From: Medicago truncatula
Taxonomy: Eukaryota; Streptophyta; Magnoliopsida; Fabales; Fabaceae
Length of the DNA stretch: 64,000 nt
Assembly (NCBI RefSeq): GCF_003473485.1
Contig: NC_053046.1
Location: forward strand, 10,674,001-10,738,000
Direction: 5' to 3'
A model generated the notes under the pieces. The model did not search any database. It saw only the letters and a list, made by a program, of their open reading frames with translations, and was not told the origin of the DNA. The translations under genes were made by a program, and so were the position numbers. This document shows, piece by piece, positions 24,201 to 35,573 of the stretch; positions within the stretch are counted from its first letter, which is position 1, and every line of letters starts with the position of its first letter.

Positions 24201-25588
24201 GAATGAGAGATTTCCTCCATGGTGACAGATGCACACATTTGATCCTGCGACTTTGCAAAAAATAATAAATTGTTCAAACATTAAGATAGAAAGAATTAGA
24301 AGATCAAAGATGACTGGCTTTCCACATTGCGGACATTGTGTTTAGGATTTTGTTGAGGTGATTCCTTTTGTGACAAGAAGTTAGAAATGGAAAACCTTAC
24401 AATTCTGCAATAAATAAAAGATTTTGATAACCACAGGCAAGAAACAAAACACCAATGCATGCTCATTCAAATAAGTCACATAAAGTACACAAAATTAACT
24501 AAACAATCGATTACATCGGTGGATGTTTCAGTTTTGTATGGTGATGGGTGGACATGCATATAACTTTGACCAATATTCTAGTACCTACTAATTCAACACA
24601 TGGCTATTCAAGAAGAAACTTCAAGTGCATTCATGTGTGCCTTGATATAGACTCTACCTTTCGTGTACAAGATTTATGCAAGTCCAATGACTAACAGTTT
24701 GTATGCTCATGCAAGACTACAAGAGTACTTTTGTGGTGGAACTTGGAAGTATAGACAATATTGTACAACCTCACTTACCTTATTAACAGGAATCATATGA
24801 GATAGATTGATAGTTACATTGGAAATTCTTATAACACAATGTCCACCTCTCTAAACCATTGGATGAAGTGGTTTGCACAATCACAGTGACTTTGCATAAT
24901 CATTAAATATATGTGGTTCTTTACTATTGAGTTGGAAAACAGAAAATGTCCCACATAGGTGAGAGTACAAGGGTCGGAGCAACTAAAGGGTATATAATGA
25001 GGACTTCTCTTCATTATTAATTGAACAGAATTACACATTTTTGCTATTCTATTCTATTTAGTAAAAACTTATATATATTTGAAATCTTGTTTTAGGTTTT
25101 AAAGTTGATAAATGATTTTGTGACTGTTGCATCGTGGATGTTGAGTTACGTACAACACTCATTTTTTACGATAAAACTATCTCGAAATTACTTGTCTATT
25201 TTAAAAATTAAATAAAAATGAAAAATTTGTAAAAACTAATTTCGAGTTTTTACACAGGGTCAAATGTATGTCACTGTATACCATGTTATTTAATTTTTAA
25301 CAATAGAAAATTAAATTTCGAGTTACTTACAACACCCTTTTTTATTTATTTGTTAAATTTGTTAAGACGGGTTTTTACACAGGGTCAAATGTATGTCGCT
25401 GTATACCGTGTTAAATCCATAATTGAATTGAAAATCTTAATCACCAACAATGATTCATGTATACATACATCGACATGTTATGTATTAATTCAAATGAAAC
25501 TAGAAAACAAACAGGCAACATTAGTACAAACTAAAATGAAATTCAGATAAAACTTAAATAACAAGAGCATCATTGACACCATTGTTTG
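21292..25588. other. Gene-free patchwork of duplicated segments
   Basis: No coding gene is supported. Segments near 21690-22500 recur at about 24042-25100: AAATATTTAG(C/T)TTTAAACACC, GGTGACAGATGCACACATTT, and ACACAATGTCCACCTC with the ATTGGATGAAGTGGTTTGCA stretch. A further copy of the first phrase is at 24124. A 45-bp phrase (TTTTTACACAGGGTCAAATG and on) occurs at 25246 and 25369. 22950-23070 and 23160-23800 show nothing I can name. Confidence 0.5.
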
Positions 25589-28500
25589 TTACCGCACTTT
25601 GCTAAGTTTATGTTTTCCAATATCATAGACAACTTTAGTTACCTCTTCTTCCAAAATCTTAAAAATTTCTTCTTGTTGTATAACAACATTAGGAAATTCT
25701 TTTATAAAGGACTCATCTGAAAGCTCTTTGAACTTCCAATACTTGACGCGTTTTAGATCAACTTGTTCAAAAGCAAATTGTTTCACAAAGTGTTTCACGC
25801 GATCACTCCATATTCTCACATCAGCAAACCGAACTTTCAAACTTTTGTGAAACAATACGAGGACATAATTTCTTGCCAACGATTCTACACCTCCGTTAGG
25901 GTACAACAAGCTACCTCTAGGAACCCAGTATCCCTGCAGCAATATTGCATGCTTCTGCAGAAAACTCAGCAGTTCCTCATTAGAGTATTCAGGAGCAAAG
26001 TACTTGATAGCACTAAAACGATGAAGTGGAGGGCCCTATCATAAAGTGTTATGTTAGATAAGTTTAAAAAATACATTATAGATGGAATATTACTCTATCC
26101 GATTATAGGAAGTAATCAATGCCAAACCTCAATAAGCAATGTCTCAAGACGCTTTTCCACCGGCAATGATAGAAGATGCCTGAACAAAATCAATATAGCA
26201 TTATAAGAAAATTAAACATATTATCGAGGAGACAAAATCATAAAGTCGTGCAATCAGAACTAAGGGCTAAATATAAAGATGACTGCTTCATATTAAAGGA
26301 AGACATTACCTTGTAGAAGGACCTTTAGTTAAACTGTTGTGGCTCACTCCACCACAGAGTGCAGCAATGTAATCATACCTTGAACCATTCAAATATTAAC
26401 AAGCATGGTAAATTTACATTTTCATATAAAAGAGAGTACTAAAGAATAAAAGGGCATATTCTTACGCGCTCATTTCAAAGTTTACGGGAAAACTTTCATG
26501 TGCCACCATTTGCTGAAAATATTTAGCTGAGATATCACTCTTGCAACTATGGTACTTGAGAGGAACCCAACACTGCACAAGATAGAGTGAAAAAGACTAA
26601 TTAAAACCAGCAGGAAAATGGAAGAGTTTCCCATATGCTTTCTTAAAATATTTCCAATTTTTATTTTCTAAAATTTATGTTCATTTTAAAATGCTAACGA
26701 TAAGATAGAAGACTGCTATATGTAAATTGATATAACAAGAGTACAAGACTACTGGTAGACATAATTGTATCCAGTTCATAAATTATAATGAATACCAAGA
26801 TTATTTAAAACTATAGCATAATCTCTATTATGACCAAAAACTGCTATATGTATATTACATTACTGTTTTAACAACTATTATACCTCATCACCGTCACTCT
26901 TTGAAGGCTCCATCTGCTTATTCTGAAACAAAGAAACAAAATCAATTAACTAATTGGATACCCAAATATGCCTTGAGAGATTGCAGACAGACAACAACAA
27001 CAAAAGACTTTTCCTGCTAGGCTGGGTTGGCTTCCTGAATCATTCGATGACATAAAAACATGCATTAGGTTTGAAGAATACAACAACTTGATAGATAGTA
27101 TCAAAAGGTACACAATAAAACTGAGGTAGAGGTTTGGTGGTCCTTCAACAGGAGTGCTTGTAAAATAGCCCCTACTGAGGAGTAACAAAGATGCTAATGA
27201 CTAAATATGAAATTGACCAAATGAACAGAAAAGGCAATGTTCCCACAAGCATGCAGCAGCGACAAAGCATTTTTGGCTTCTCATATTCTTATGAGGGAGA
27301 GTACAATCATCAAGTATGTGTGAATATAGGGGGGTTTTTAAACTACATTTCACAATATATTTGAATGTATGTGAAGAATCATAAACATTTGATTAAAAAT
27401 TTTAAAAAATGCATGTAAGCTATAGGTGAAACTATTAAGATTCAGAGGTCAATAGTTTGGCTATCAAAATGATTGATGATATGATAGAGTGTCGTTTGGG
27501 TTATACTTGTTGTAAAAAGGGTGTATAAAAATATTTCAAGATTATCAACACATTAGTGCTATCATGCAAAAATTACATTTCGTGCAGTTATACGTGTGCA
27601 ATCTTTTCTAGATATCTGTAACAACCACAATACCTGCATATTTGATGTAGCAACATTATTCTTTTCTGAGCCACCAGAATCAAGATAATGTCGTGATGGT
27701 CGGAGCTGCACAACTGCATGAATTGGATGAAGCTGCAGCTGCAACCAAGATAGAAGCAGTCAAATTTTCAAATCTTCCCAAATTATATATCAACTAAAGT
27801 ATATATCACCATGATGTAATTCATAAATCCCTCATGTTATCATAAGATTCAAGAAGACAAATAACAAAGTTGAACATAATAATATTAGGTCAGAACTCTG
27901 AAATATTCTAAACAAGCAAGTTGAGTATCCTGGTGATAAAGTCCATGAAACCCTCGAGTTATCAGAATTCAGAAGAGGAAAGAAGAAACAAGACATGAAT
28001 GAATCACAAAGTCGATAAGCGAAAGTGAGGGTAGCCAATTGGGTTGTTCGTTTGAGGATCTAACGCATACATCCGATCAGGAGGAAGTTGATTTTAAGGT
28101 ATGACAGTATTTTAATCTTCCTCCTTTTCCCCTTTTTCACAACTCATTGAAACATACCTACTTTACACATTCCTAGCTGGATTAGCTTTTCTATAAGAAA
28201 CACATTAATTAATTTCCACTACTTCAGTTCAAAACCTAAATAAGCTATAATCCATCTCAAAACAAGAAAATCATCCTCAAAAGCATCTTTACAAAACTCA
28301 CCCGTCCCAAATTTATTGAAGAAGAATTAAATGTTCAATAAATAGGATAGCAGTCTTCCACATAGTGATTGAATACCTAAGACAATGTTGTTCAGGTAGT
28401 ATACTACTTTTAAACAAAACCAGACATCACAGAATAGAATGAGACACAGTACCTTATCTCCCATAAGAAGTCCAACAGCGCAGCCATTTGCAGGAGATGG

Positions 28501-30093
28501 CTTCCATGTAGTTGATAGAGTCTGGCAGAATAAAAATATAGTAGCGAATTCATAAGTTACGTACAGTCTACGGTGTATAATACTCCCCTGAGACAACTTT
28601 ATAAACAAATACAAAACATTTTGCATTCAACATTAAATCATATAATTCAAGAAACAATATGCTTTTTCAGAGCATAGCAGCAGAGTTTCTAATCAAACAC
28701 ACAATACACATCAAATTCTGCAATTGAACCGCAACAAAAAGAATATATAGGTACAGAAAACATCATCTTAAACCTATGCTCAGACACAGAAAGTAAACAA
28801 TGACACACTACACTAGCATAAGTTTCAACTTAATGAAAATTTAAGTGTATCAATTGTCGTGAATAATTTATGATAATTCTAATCCTGGGTCCATCCTTAT
28901 AAAGGCTACAAATAATGAAGATATCTTGATCACACTTTCATATATAAGAATTATGTTATGCGGAATCTTATCAAGTTAAAACAGATAGAGTAATCCAAAT
29001 CAGAAAATCCTAATTAATAGAAATTTAAGAAGATAAAATAATCCTAATCAGTAATTCAAGACTTAAGCCGGAGTCTCCTTCTTTCTCTGGTGCTACAGAC
29101 CACATCATATGATTACAAAAACTAGCAAAAGTAATAAGCCTTGACCTATTTCAAAGATACATATATTATCAAGGAGCATTGATATATTCTAGAGTCGTGG
29201 ATTCGAAACTATGAAGTAGTCAACAAGATGCCACCAATCTCTCTAAATTATTGATATATGAAAACACATACAGGGAATTGCTGATCTTGGCGGCAATTGG
29301 CCCGTTAACTTTTATAGCATCGTATAATCAAACAATGTAAGATATAATGAAAAGACCTGCTTCGTGTATTTGAGTCTATTCGAAAATTCTTCGTCAACAG
29401 TACTTGATTCCAAATCAACAGATAAATCAACCGCAACATCTAAACTATCAGGTTTCAACCTGACCTGCACAGTCAAAAACATAATAATTAGTCAATGGGA
29501 TTGCAAAACATTTTCCAGGAAAAAAAAAAAAAAACATACCTCTTCGCATTGTTCATCGAGTTCATATGGTCGCCATGAAGGTCTTAAAGGATATTCCATA
29601 ACGTACAACTAAAAGTAACCAGAAAAATAAATAAATTAGACTACCAATGTAAAATGTGGAATCCATAATCCAACATACACAAGAAGTAACAAACCTTAAT
29701 GTCATCATCAATAGAAGGAGAAAAGAATACATCAATTTCACGCACGACTGTATCTTCTTCATTGTCTTCATCCATTGGATTGACTTGTGTTGAATCCTTT
29801 TCAGCCTCAGTCATTTCTACATCCACGGAATCGACATTTCTTGAATCATGTTCAGGTTCAGACTTCGATTCAGCTTCAACTTTAACAGTACCATTATGTT
29901 CAGACTTCATCTGCGTCGGCGAGATAGTTTCAATGCAATCTTCATTCTGTTTGGCTGTTAAATCTATTTCTTGTGGCTCTATTTTGGGAACGAGTTGTGG
30001 TTCTTTTTTAGGTTTGAGTTTTGATGATTTTGGCGCGAATCTTGAAACTCGAGAAGTGGCCTGGCTTGGGACTTCTAGGTCATCGAAATCCAT
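25589..30093 (-). CDS. RPC5: RNA polymerase III subunit RPC5
   Basis: Ten exons on the minus strand: 30093-29695, 29608-29540, 29464-29357, 28521-28453, 27738-27634, 26922-26884, 26572-26466, 26378-26310, 26179-26128 and 26035-25589. All have GT-AG junctions and the frame is kept throughout, giving 487 residues. The N-terminus is acidic and lysine-rich (MDFDDLEVPS; SRFAPKSSKLKPKKEP). The Sin-like/RPC5 core follows, with VVREIDVFFSP, YVMEYPLRPSWRPYE, TTWKPSPANGCAVG and HPIHAVVQLRPSRHYL, then CWVPLKYH and a long last exon with LLQGYWVPRGSLLYPN. RPC5 (yeast C37, human POLR3E) pairs with the C53/RPC4 subunit on Pol III and takes part in initiation, termination and reinitiation at tRNA and 5S genes. 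No lesion is seen, so the gene should be active. The last intron junctions were chosen because only they keep the frame. Confidence 0.93.
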
Positions 30094-30200
30094 AACACAC
30101 CTTTTATTCTAGTGTTTCTTTTACGTTCACCGGTGATAAAAATCCATAACACACATTTTATTCTCGTGTTTCTTTTACGTTTCATCTTTACTATTAGCGG
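30090..30200. repeat. Direct duplication at the RPC5 start/promoter
   Basis: CCATAACACACCTTTTATTC (from 30090) is repeated as CCATAACACACATTTTATTC (from 30144), followed in each case by a GTGTTTCTTTTACG block and, farther on, GGTGAT. The duplicated piece includes the complement of the RPC5 start codon, so a second CAT lies 54 bp upstream. The effect on transcription start is unknown. Confidence 0.85.
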
Positions 30201-30587
30201 TGATTTAAAAATTGGTCTCTGCAATTGCTAATTCGCAATTTGTTGCATTATTTAATCATTTAAAATTTTGTCACTTTCCTCACTTAATCACTGTCATGTC
30301 ACTAATTTGATGACGTGGCAATCACTGCCATACATGAAATTCCAATTTTACCCCTGTGTTTCCAATTCTTTCTTCAATATTTGTCCTCTTCTTAAGGGCA
30401 AAATTGGAATTTCATGTGTGGTAGTGATTGCCACGTTATCAAATTAGTGATGTTACAGTGATTAAGTTGGTCAAATGACGAAACTTTAAATGATTAATGA
30501 TTGCAAGACTAGTTTGCAAGGATTAGTGAATACGGAATCAATTTTTAAACGACCTTTAATTGCAAAGATGAAATACATATTTAAACC
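30201..30587. mobile_element. Fold-back MITE upstream of RPC5 (MULE-like right end)
   Basis: Two inverted arms, about 30205-30345 and 30395-30565, carry complementary words such as CACTAATTTGATGACGTGGC and its partner near 30440. The right end, read inward, GGTTTAAATATGTATTTCAT, has the look of the MULE-MITE termini elsewhere in this window. The left terminus could not be fixed; it appears to run into the duplicated RPC5 promoter. Confidence 0.6.
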
Positions 30588-31084
30588 ACAAGAATTTGAA
30601 GTGTAAAAATTTACCTTCTATTCTTGCAATAGAAACGTGGGGTACAAGTAAACGCAAAATTTGAAGTGTGAAATTCAACTATTTTCGTTCCGATATGCTA
30701 ATACTCTAGCACCGCTATGAAGAAGCTTTGTTTTTTTTTTCACAATCAAATAAAAAATACCACATGTTAAGGGACATACATTATTATATGGAGGGGTTAG
30801 AGTTCGAACTCAAACACATCATTTATTCATATTAAAAAAATGTAAATTCTATCCACTATACTTGAATTTTTTTTTAAGGACCACATGCTAAGGAATTAAT
30901 GAGTATTAAATGACAATGGTCCCATTTACTTTATTGTGGAACATGTGATAATTAAAGGTAGCAGTTAAAATTCACTAAAAGTATTTGTAAATAATAGTTC
31001 AACCGATAATTCTCTTAAAATGTTACTTGTTAAATAAAAAAAAAATCTTAAGTGAGTGTAGGGCTTTACTACTGACAGTTCATT
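30588..31084. other. Intergenic; no gene
   Basis: AT-rich sequence with poly-T tracts. A GAGTTCGAACTCAAAC phrase near 30793 could be a retroposon B-box remnant. Nothing else is supported. Confidence 0.35.
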
Positions 31085-31634
31085 TATAGGATACTATTTC
31101 AGATGCGTGGCAGTGGCATCTGAACCCTAAAGAAAGTTACTATGTTCGTGGCGTTTATGAATTGCTGACATGTTCGTGATAGATTATCAACAAAGACAAA
31201 TTTGGTGACTCGCGGTGTCATTTCTCTAGAGGCGCGCTATTGTGTGGTGGGTTGTGGCCATCTAGAAGATGCACAACATGTGTTTCTTTTGTGTCCTCGG
31301 TTCGCTTCCCTTTGGCCGTTGGTGCAAGCGTGGATTGGGTTTGATGGTGTCGACACTCAGGCTATTCACGATCACTTCCATCAGTTTATTTATTACATAG
31401 GTGGTCTGAAAGTGCGACGTAATTTTCGTCATCTCATACGACTTTTGTGCTTTTGGATTTTGTGGAATGAAAGAAATAATAGGTTGTTTAAAAATCAGGA
31501 ATGTACTAGTTATCAGCTACTAGAAAAAAGTTAAGTATTATTCTTTGTGGTGGCTGAAAGCAAAGCAGGTTACTTTTGTTTTCGGTACCCAAATGTGGTT
31601 TTCGAATCCCCTAATTTGTTTGGGTATTGGTTAG
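31085..31634 (+). mobile_element. LINE reverse-transcriptase 3' domain remnant (zf-RVT), split
   Basis: The plus strand at about 31101-31175 reads DAWQWHLNPKESYYVRGVYE. After a break, 31202-31534 encodes the zf-RVT tail (GHLEDAQHVFLLCPRFASLW; FWILWNERNNRLFKN), with LWWLKAKQVTF beyond a stop. These are standard C-terminal motifs of plant L1-type LINEs. The 3' tail is separated by a solo LTR and resumes at 33704 (TGTTCTCTTGTTACTTTTTG), ending near 33804 where a MULE-MITE is inserted, then AATAAGTGGA from 34572. Confidence 0.82.
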
Positions 31635-32333
31635 TGTAATACCCCGTTACCCAAAAGTAAATAAATAACAAATAATCATCAGAGTAATTCACCAAAAACG
31701 GGTATGCTACATTGCAATATCAAAATTCTTAAATAGCATATGAAACTATTTAATTAAACCACTTGATAAAAATGAAAACATAGCAGCGGAATAGTTTTCA
31801 AATCCAACAACAGCCTACGGCATTAAAGGCCTTAGCTTAATTCAACAACATTATTCAAAAGACAATAAAGGCTCCACATCAACAAGTTCCAAAATTCGAT
31901 ACATGGAAAAGAAACAACAATAATATAAATAACAGTTCCCATCCCACGTATCAGAGCCCTAGACACGACATTGAGCCACCACCAACTACTCAGGATCACC
32001 TGCAAGTTACCCATAGGAAGGACAACATTTTCAAGAAGAAGGGATGAGATTCACAACAATAAATATAGATATTAAAATCTTCAATTGAATCTAACACCCT
32101 AATCAACAACACATCATCTTGTAAACATATATGTGTATAAGTCGCAAGCAACAACAACATCAACCACATACCATGATCACAATGAATATATATATAAATG
32201 CATATTCAACACCAACATCATCCATCAGATAATAACTGAAATCAACAACTAAGACTCATGCAAATGACATGACCACTGCTAAGACACCATCTTAGACTTC
32301 TTAATGAAATGCAATATGCATGTGGTACCAAAC

Positions 32334-32438
32334 AGGACCGAAGCCCTCACCGCTTTTGAATGGTTAAAGCATTCATCAGGACCGAAGCCCTCACCGCTGT
32401 TGAGCAACTAGTACTCCAGGACCGAAGCCCTCACCGCT
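32334..32438. repeat. Three spaced 21-bp direct repeats in the LTR
   Basis: AGGACCGAAGCCCTCACCGC followed by T occurs at 32334, 32378 and 32418, with spacing of 44 and 40 bases. All copies are identical, unlike the surrounding sequence. Confidence 0.95.
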
Positions 32439-32691
32439 GTTTTATGCATATGCAATGGACCTACTTGTGTATATCTACATACAACTGACCATACAATGCA
32501 ACTTCATGTGATTCCACTTAACAACATGTATGATTCAATAATTAACATACATTTAAATCATCATCAGTATTCATCAATCCAGCAATCCAATCAACCAAAA
32601 CAATGCATAATTAAATATAACTATACCCAAAACAACAACATCAATCATCACCATTCATACAACAACAATCAACACTCAGGAACTGTGCAGC

Positions 32692-33043
32692 TCGCCTCGC
32701 GAGCACATCTGCTCGCCATGGCGAGTTCACAAAAACACTAGCTCGCCATGGCGAGTTCAAGGCGAACTCGAGGCGAGTGAAAATCAGGTGCTCTCGGGAA
32801 AAATGTCATTTTCTCACTCAAATCTCATTTCTAAGTTCCTTATTCATCTTTTTAAACTAAAACTTCCACCATTCATCATTAATATCATTTAGGTACCTTA
32901 AACCATCCCCAAAACAGCTTATAACAACTTTTCAAAAATCACACTTTGATCTGGGCTACTCGCCATGGCGAGTTGGTCTGCTCGCGAGGCGAGCTATGAA
33001 GTTGCTCACTCGCCATGGCGAGCACAGCTACTCGCGAGGCGAG
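32692..33043. repeat. Palindromic CTCGCCATGGCGAG / CTCGCGAGGCGAG words
   Basis: CTCGCCATGGCGAG occurs four times (about 32712, 32742, 32959, 33009). The related CTCGCGAGGCGAG occurs at about 32981 and 33031, and CTCGCCTCGCGAG near 32693. They alternate in pairs in an otherwise AT-rich LTR. Confidence 0.93.
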
Positions 33044-33804
33044 CGATGAACTTCTGTACGGGTAGAAAACTGGTTTTTCCCAAAAAATCCCATTTTCCTC
33101 CCAATCACTCCCCAAATCAGTTTACAGATGAGAAATGAATGTTTCTATGCAACCAAAACCAAATTCTAACATCAGAACAACAATATCTACCCCAAAAACC
33201 ATAAATTCAATTAAAACCCAATTCCTCAATTTCACTCCAAAAACCTGTTAAACTCAAATCAGACTTTAAAATCTACACTATTGAAGTAAACCTCACCCTT
33301 ACCTTAGTTCAGAATAAAAATGCACAGCAAAAAATGGATTCCCTTGGTTCTTCTCCCTTGTTCCTGGTTTTCTCTCCCTTAGCTTGGTTTCACGTAAACT
33401 GCTTCTGACATCTATTTCTCAACTTCCCTCTTACTTAACTCCCTAATATTTCCATTAGCTCCCCATTAATTTTAATAATTATTAACTAACTCCCCAAACT
33501 CCAAAATAACTAATATTTCATACTTATTCTAATTATTATTAAATAAACTATATAATAAAATAATACACCACATAAAACACTCAAAAATCACACACACACA
33601 CATATATATATATATACTCCGCATAAATCACCAAACATCATATATAAAAATATATATACTCCACATAATTCAAATTAATTAAATAAACAACTAGGGCGTT
33701 ACAGTTAGCACTGTTCTCTTGTTACTTTTTGAACAACTTGTATTTTTAGTAGTCTTTTTGGCACACCTTGTGCTGAAGGGATTATTGTGGTTTTGTTAAT
33801 ATAA

Positions 33805-34562
33805 GAGTAAATTACACTTCCTTTCCCTCAAAGATGCTTGAATTACACTCTCATCATCTCTTATGTTAAATTATACACTTCCCTCCCTTGAAAAGTAACA
33901 TTTACACTCCCCTCCCCTTTAAGATGCTTAAATTACAACACTCTCCCCTAATAATTAAAGATGCACTACACTTTAATTTATTTTAACATAAATAAATATT
34001 TTTATGATATATACTAATTTTGAACCACCATTTAAGAAAAACAAATTCATTTATTTATAATTTAAATGTCAATGATAATTAAATTTAAATATTTCGCTAT
34101 TAATTTTATAATTTAGAGTATCAAAATTAACTTTTAAATAAACATACTTTACTGTCTTTAGTAATTTTTCACATATTTTAATTTTATTTTTGGTTGTTTT
34201 ATATTTTACAATAGATTTTAAAACTATATGTTAATGAAATTGTGAATAAAAAATAACGAAAAATATGTATTCAAATTTTGATTATATTAAAATAGACCCG
34301 TAATGCATTTTTTTTTTTTAAGTGTGTTAGATTATTATTTTTTTGTTGGATTATTACAAATTAAAAAAAATATTGAGGGAGTAAAGTGTAGATTTATACA
34401 AGTTGGAATTTAATTCAAGTTTCTCTTTGAGGAGGGTAGTGGGGTTGAGTGAAATGTTTTCTAATATATTTTGAATAAGAGGGGAGGGGTATATATTTTA
34501 ACATAAGAGAGGAGGGGAGGATAATTCAAACATCTTTGAGGGAAGGGAAATGTATTTTACTC
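33805..34562. mobile_element. MULE-type MITE, 758 bp
   Basis: Inverted ends GAGTAAATTACACTTCCTTT and, read inward, GAGTAAAATACATTTCCCTT extend for about 75 bp through CCCTCAAAGATG and the CTCTTATGTTAAA block. The 9-bp target duplication TTAATATAA is exact (33796-33804 and 34563-34571). It interrupts the 3' tail of the LINE remnant. Its interior is homologous to 11380-11500 plus 12453-12700. Confidence 0.88.
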
Positions 34563-34615
34563 TTAATATAAATAAGTGGATTTAAACCTATTAAAGGTAA
34601 TATGATATGATTTTA

Positions 34616-35023
34616 GGCAAATTCTATGGTACATCCAATAAATTTGGGTGTATCGGTACACCAAGTCGTAAAATTAATAATAAATGATTTGCTTTTTTGA
34701 AGAAAAATAATTATTTTCTATCATTGACGACTAAGATAATTAAATTTTACTTATCAAAAGCTTCGACGAAATAAAACTTAATTTTTAAGAATTTTTATTA
34801 CTCATATCAATGAATATTGATTATTTTTTATGACAAAATGAAATTTTTTTAATATGATCCTTATAAACAATGAAATGATAGTTTTTCTTATGAAATGATG
34901 TTTTCTAAAATATAAATATTGACAAATACCTTTTTATTTTATTAAAGTGGTCGTTAATTTATATATTTTGTAAAACAAGAGTACCGATACATTTAAAATT
35001 ATGAGTGTATCATAGAAGTTCCC
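34616..35023. mobile_element. MULE-type MITE, 408 bp
   Basis: Inverted ends GGCAAATTCTATGGTACATC and, read inward, GGGAACTTCTATGATACACT share the inner block GTGTATCGGTAC / TGTATCGGTACTC. The 9-bp duplication ATGATTTTA is exact (34607-34615 and 35024-35032). No gene inside. Confidence 0.87.
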
Positions 35024-35032
35024 ATGATTTTA

Positions 35033-35570
35033 TTGATATTAGGAAACGAAATAAACCAAGCATTTTTTTAGGGAAATAAAACTGAAGGTATGTCTTTGTT
35101 AGAAGAAAAAATCGGAAGGAATATACCTTTTTTCTGAAGGAGTGGTCAAATGATATGATTTTATTAATATTAGGAAACAAAATTATTATTTTTTTGTGAC
35201 AAAATTAGGAAACAAAATAAACCACACATTTTTTGTGGAGATAAACGTGTAACTGAAACGGAAACAAAAACGGTAAAACACATGCCCAACAAAAAAAAGG
35301 CAAAAATAGATTATAGTATTAGGAAACAAAAATGCTTCCTGCCCAACAAAAAACCGAAAATGGCTTGCAACTGAAAAAAAAAAAAAAAATGCATATCTCA
35401 TGACCGCGTGTAATTAATTTGATATCAAATTTAATTAGGTTATTTTACCAAATTACCCTATGAAGAATACTATAAGTTAGACCTCTGACTTCACAATTTT
35501 TTCACATCGCAATCTCAACTCTCTTTCTCTATGTTTAGTTTTTTTCTATTGTTTTTCTTCTTTACAATCC
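35033..35570. other. Intergenic; small local duplications
   Basis: The phrase TTAGGAAACRAAATAAACCA recurs at about 35040 and 35207, with a shorter third copy near 35170. No gene is seen. Confidence 0.4.
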
Positions 35571-35573
35571 ACA

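Larger units (their letters stand above)
31635..33703. mobile_element. Solo LTR, 2,069 bp
   Basis: It begins TGTAATACCCCGTTAC and ends GGGCGTTACA, so it has the TG...CA ends of an LTR with short inverted termini. A perfect 5-bp target duplication GTTAG flanks it (31630-31634 and 33704-33708). No gag-pol or second LTR is present, as expected when two LTRs recombine. It contains GC-rich palindromic words and a triple 21-bp repeat. Superfamily cannot be told from the LTR alone. Confidence 0.85.

Noticed and set aside
29699..30112. 137-codon plus-strand open frame
   Set aside because: It is the antisense of the acidic first exon of RPC5 and is serine-rich only because of that.
31635..33703. Complete LTR retrotransposon
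   Set aside because: Only one TG...CA unit lies between the GTTAG repeats; there is no internal gag-pol and no second LTR.
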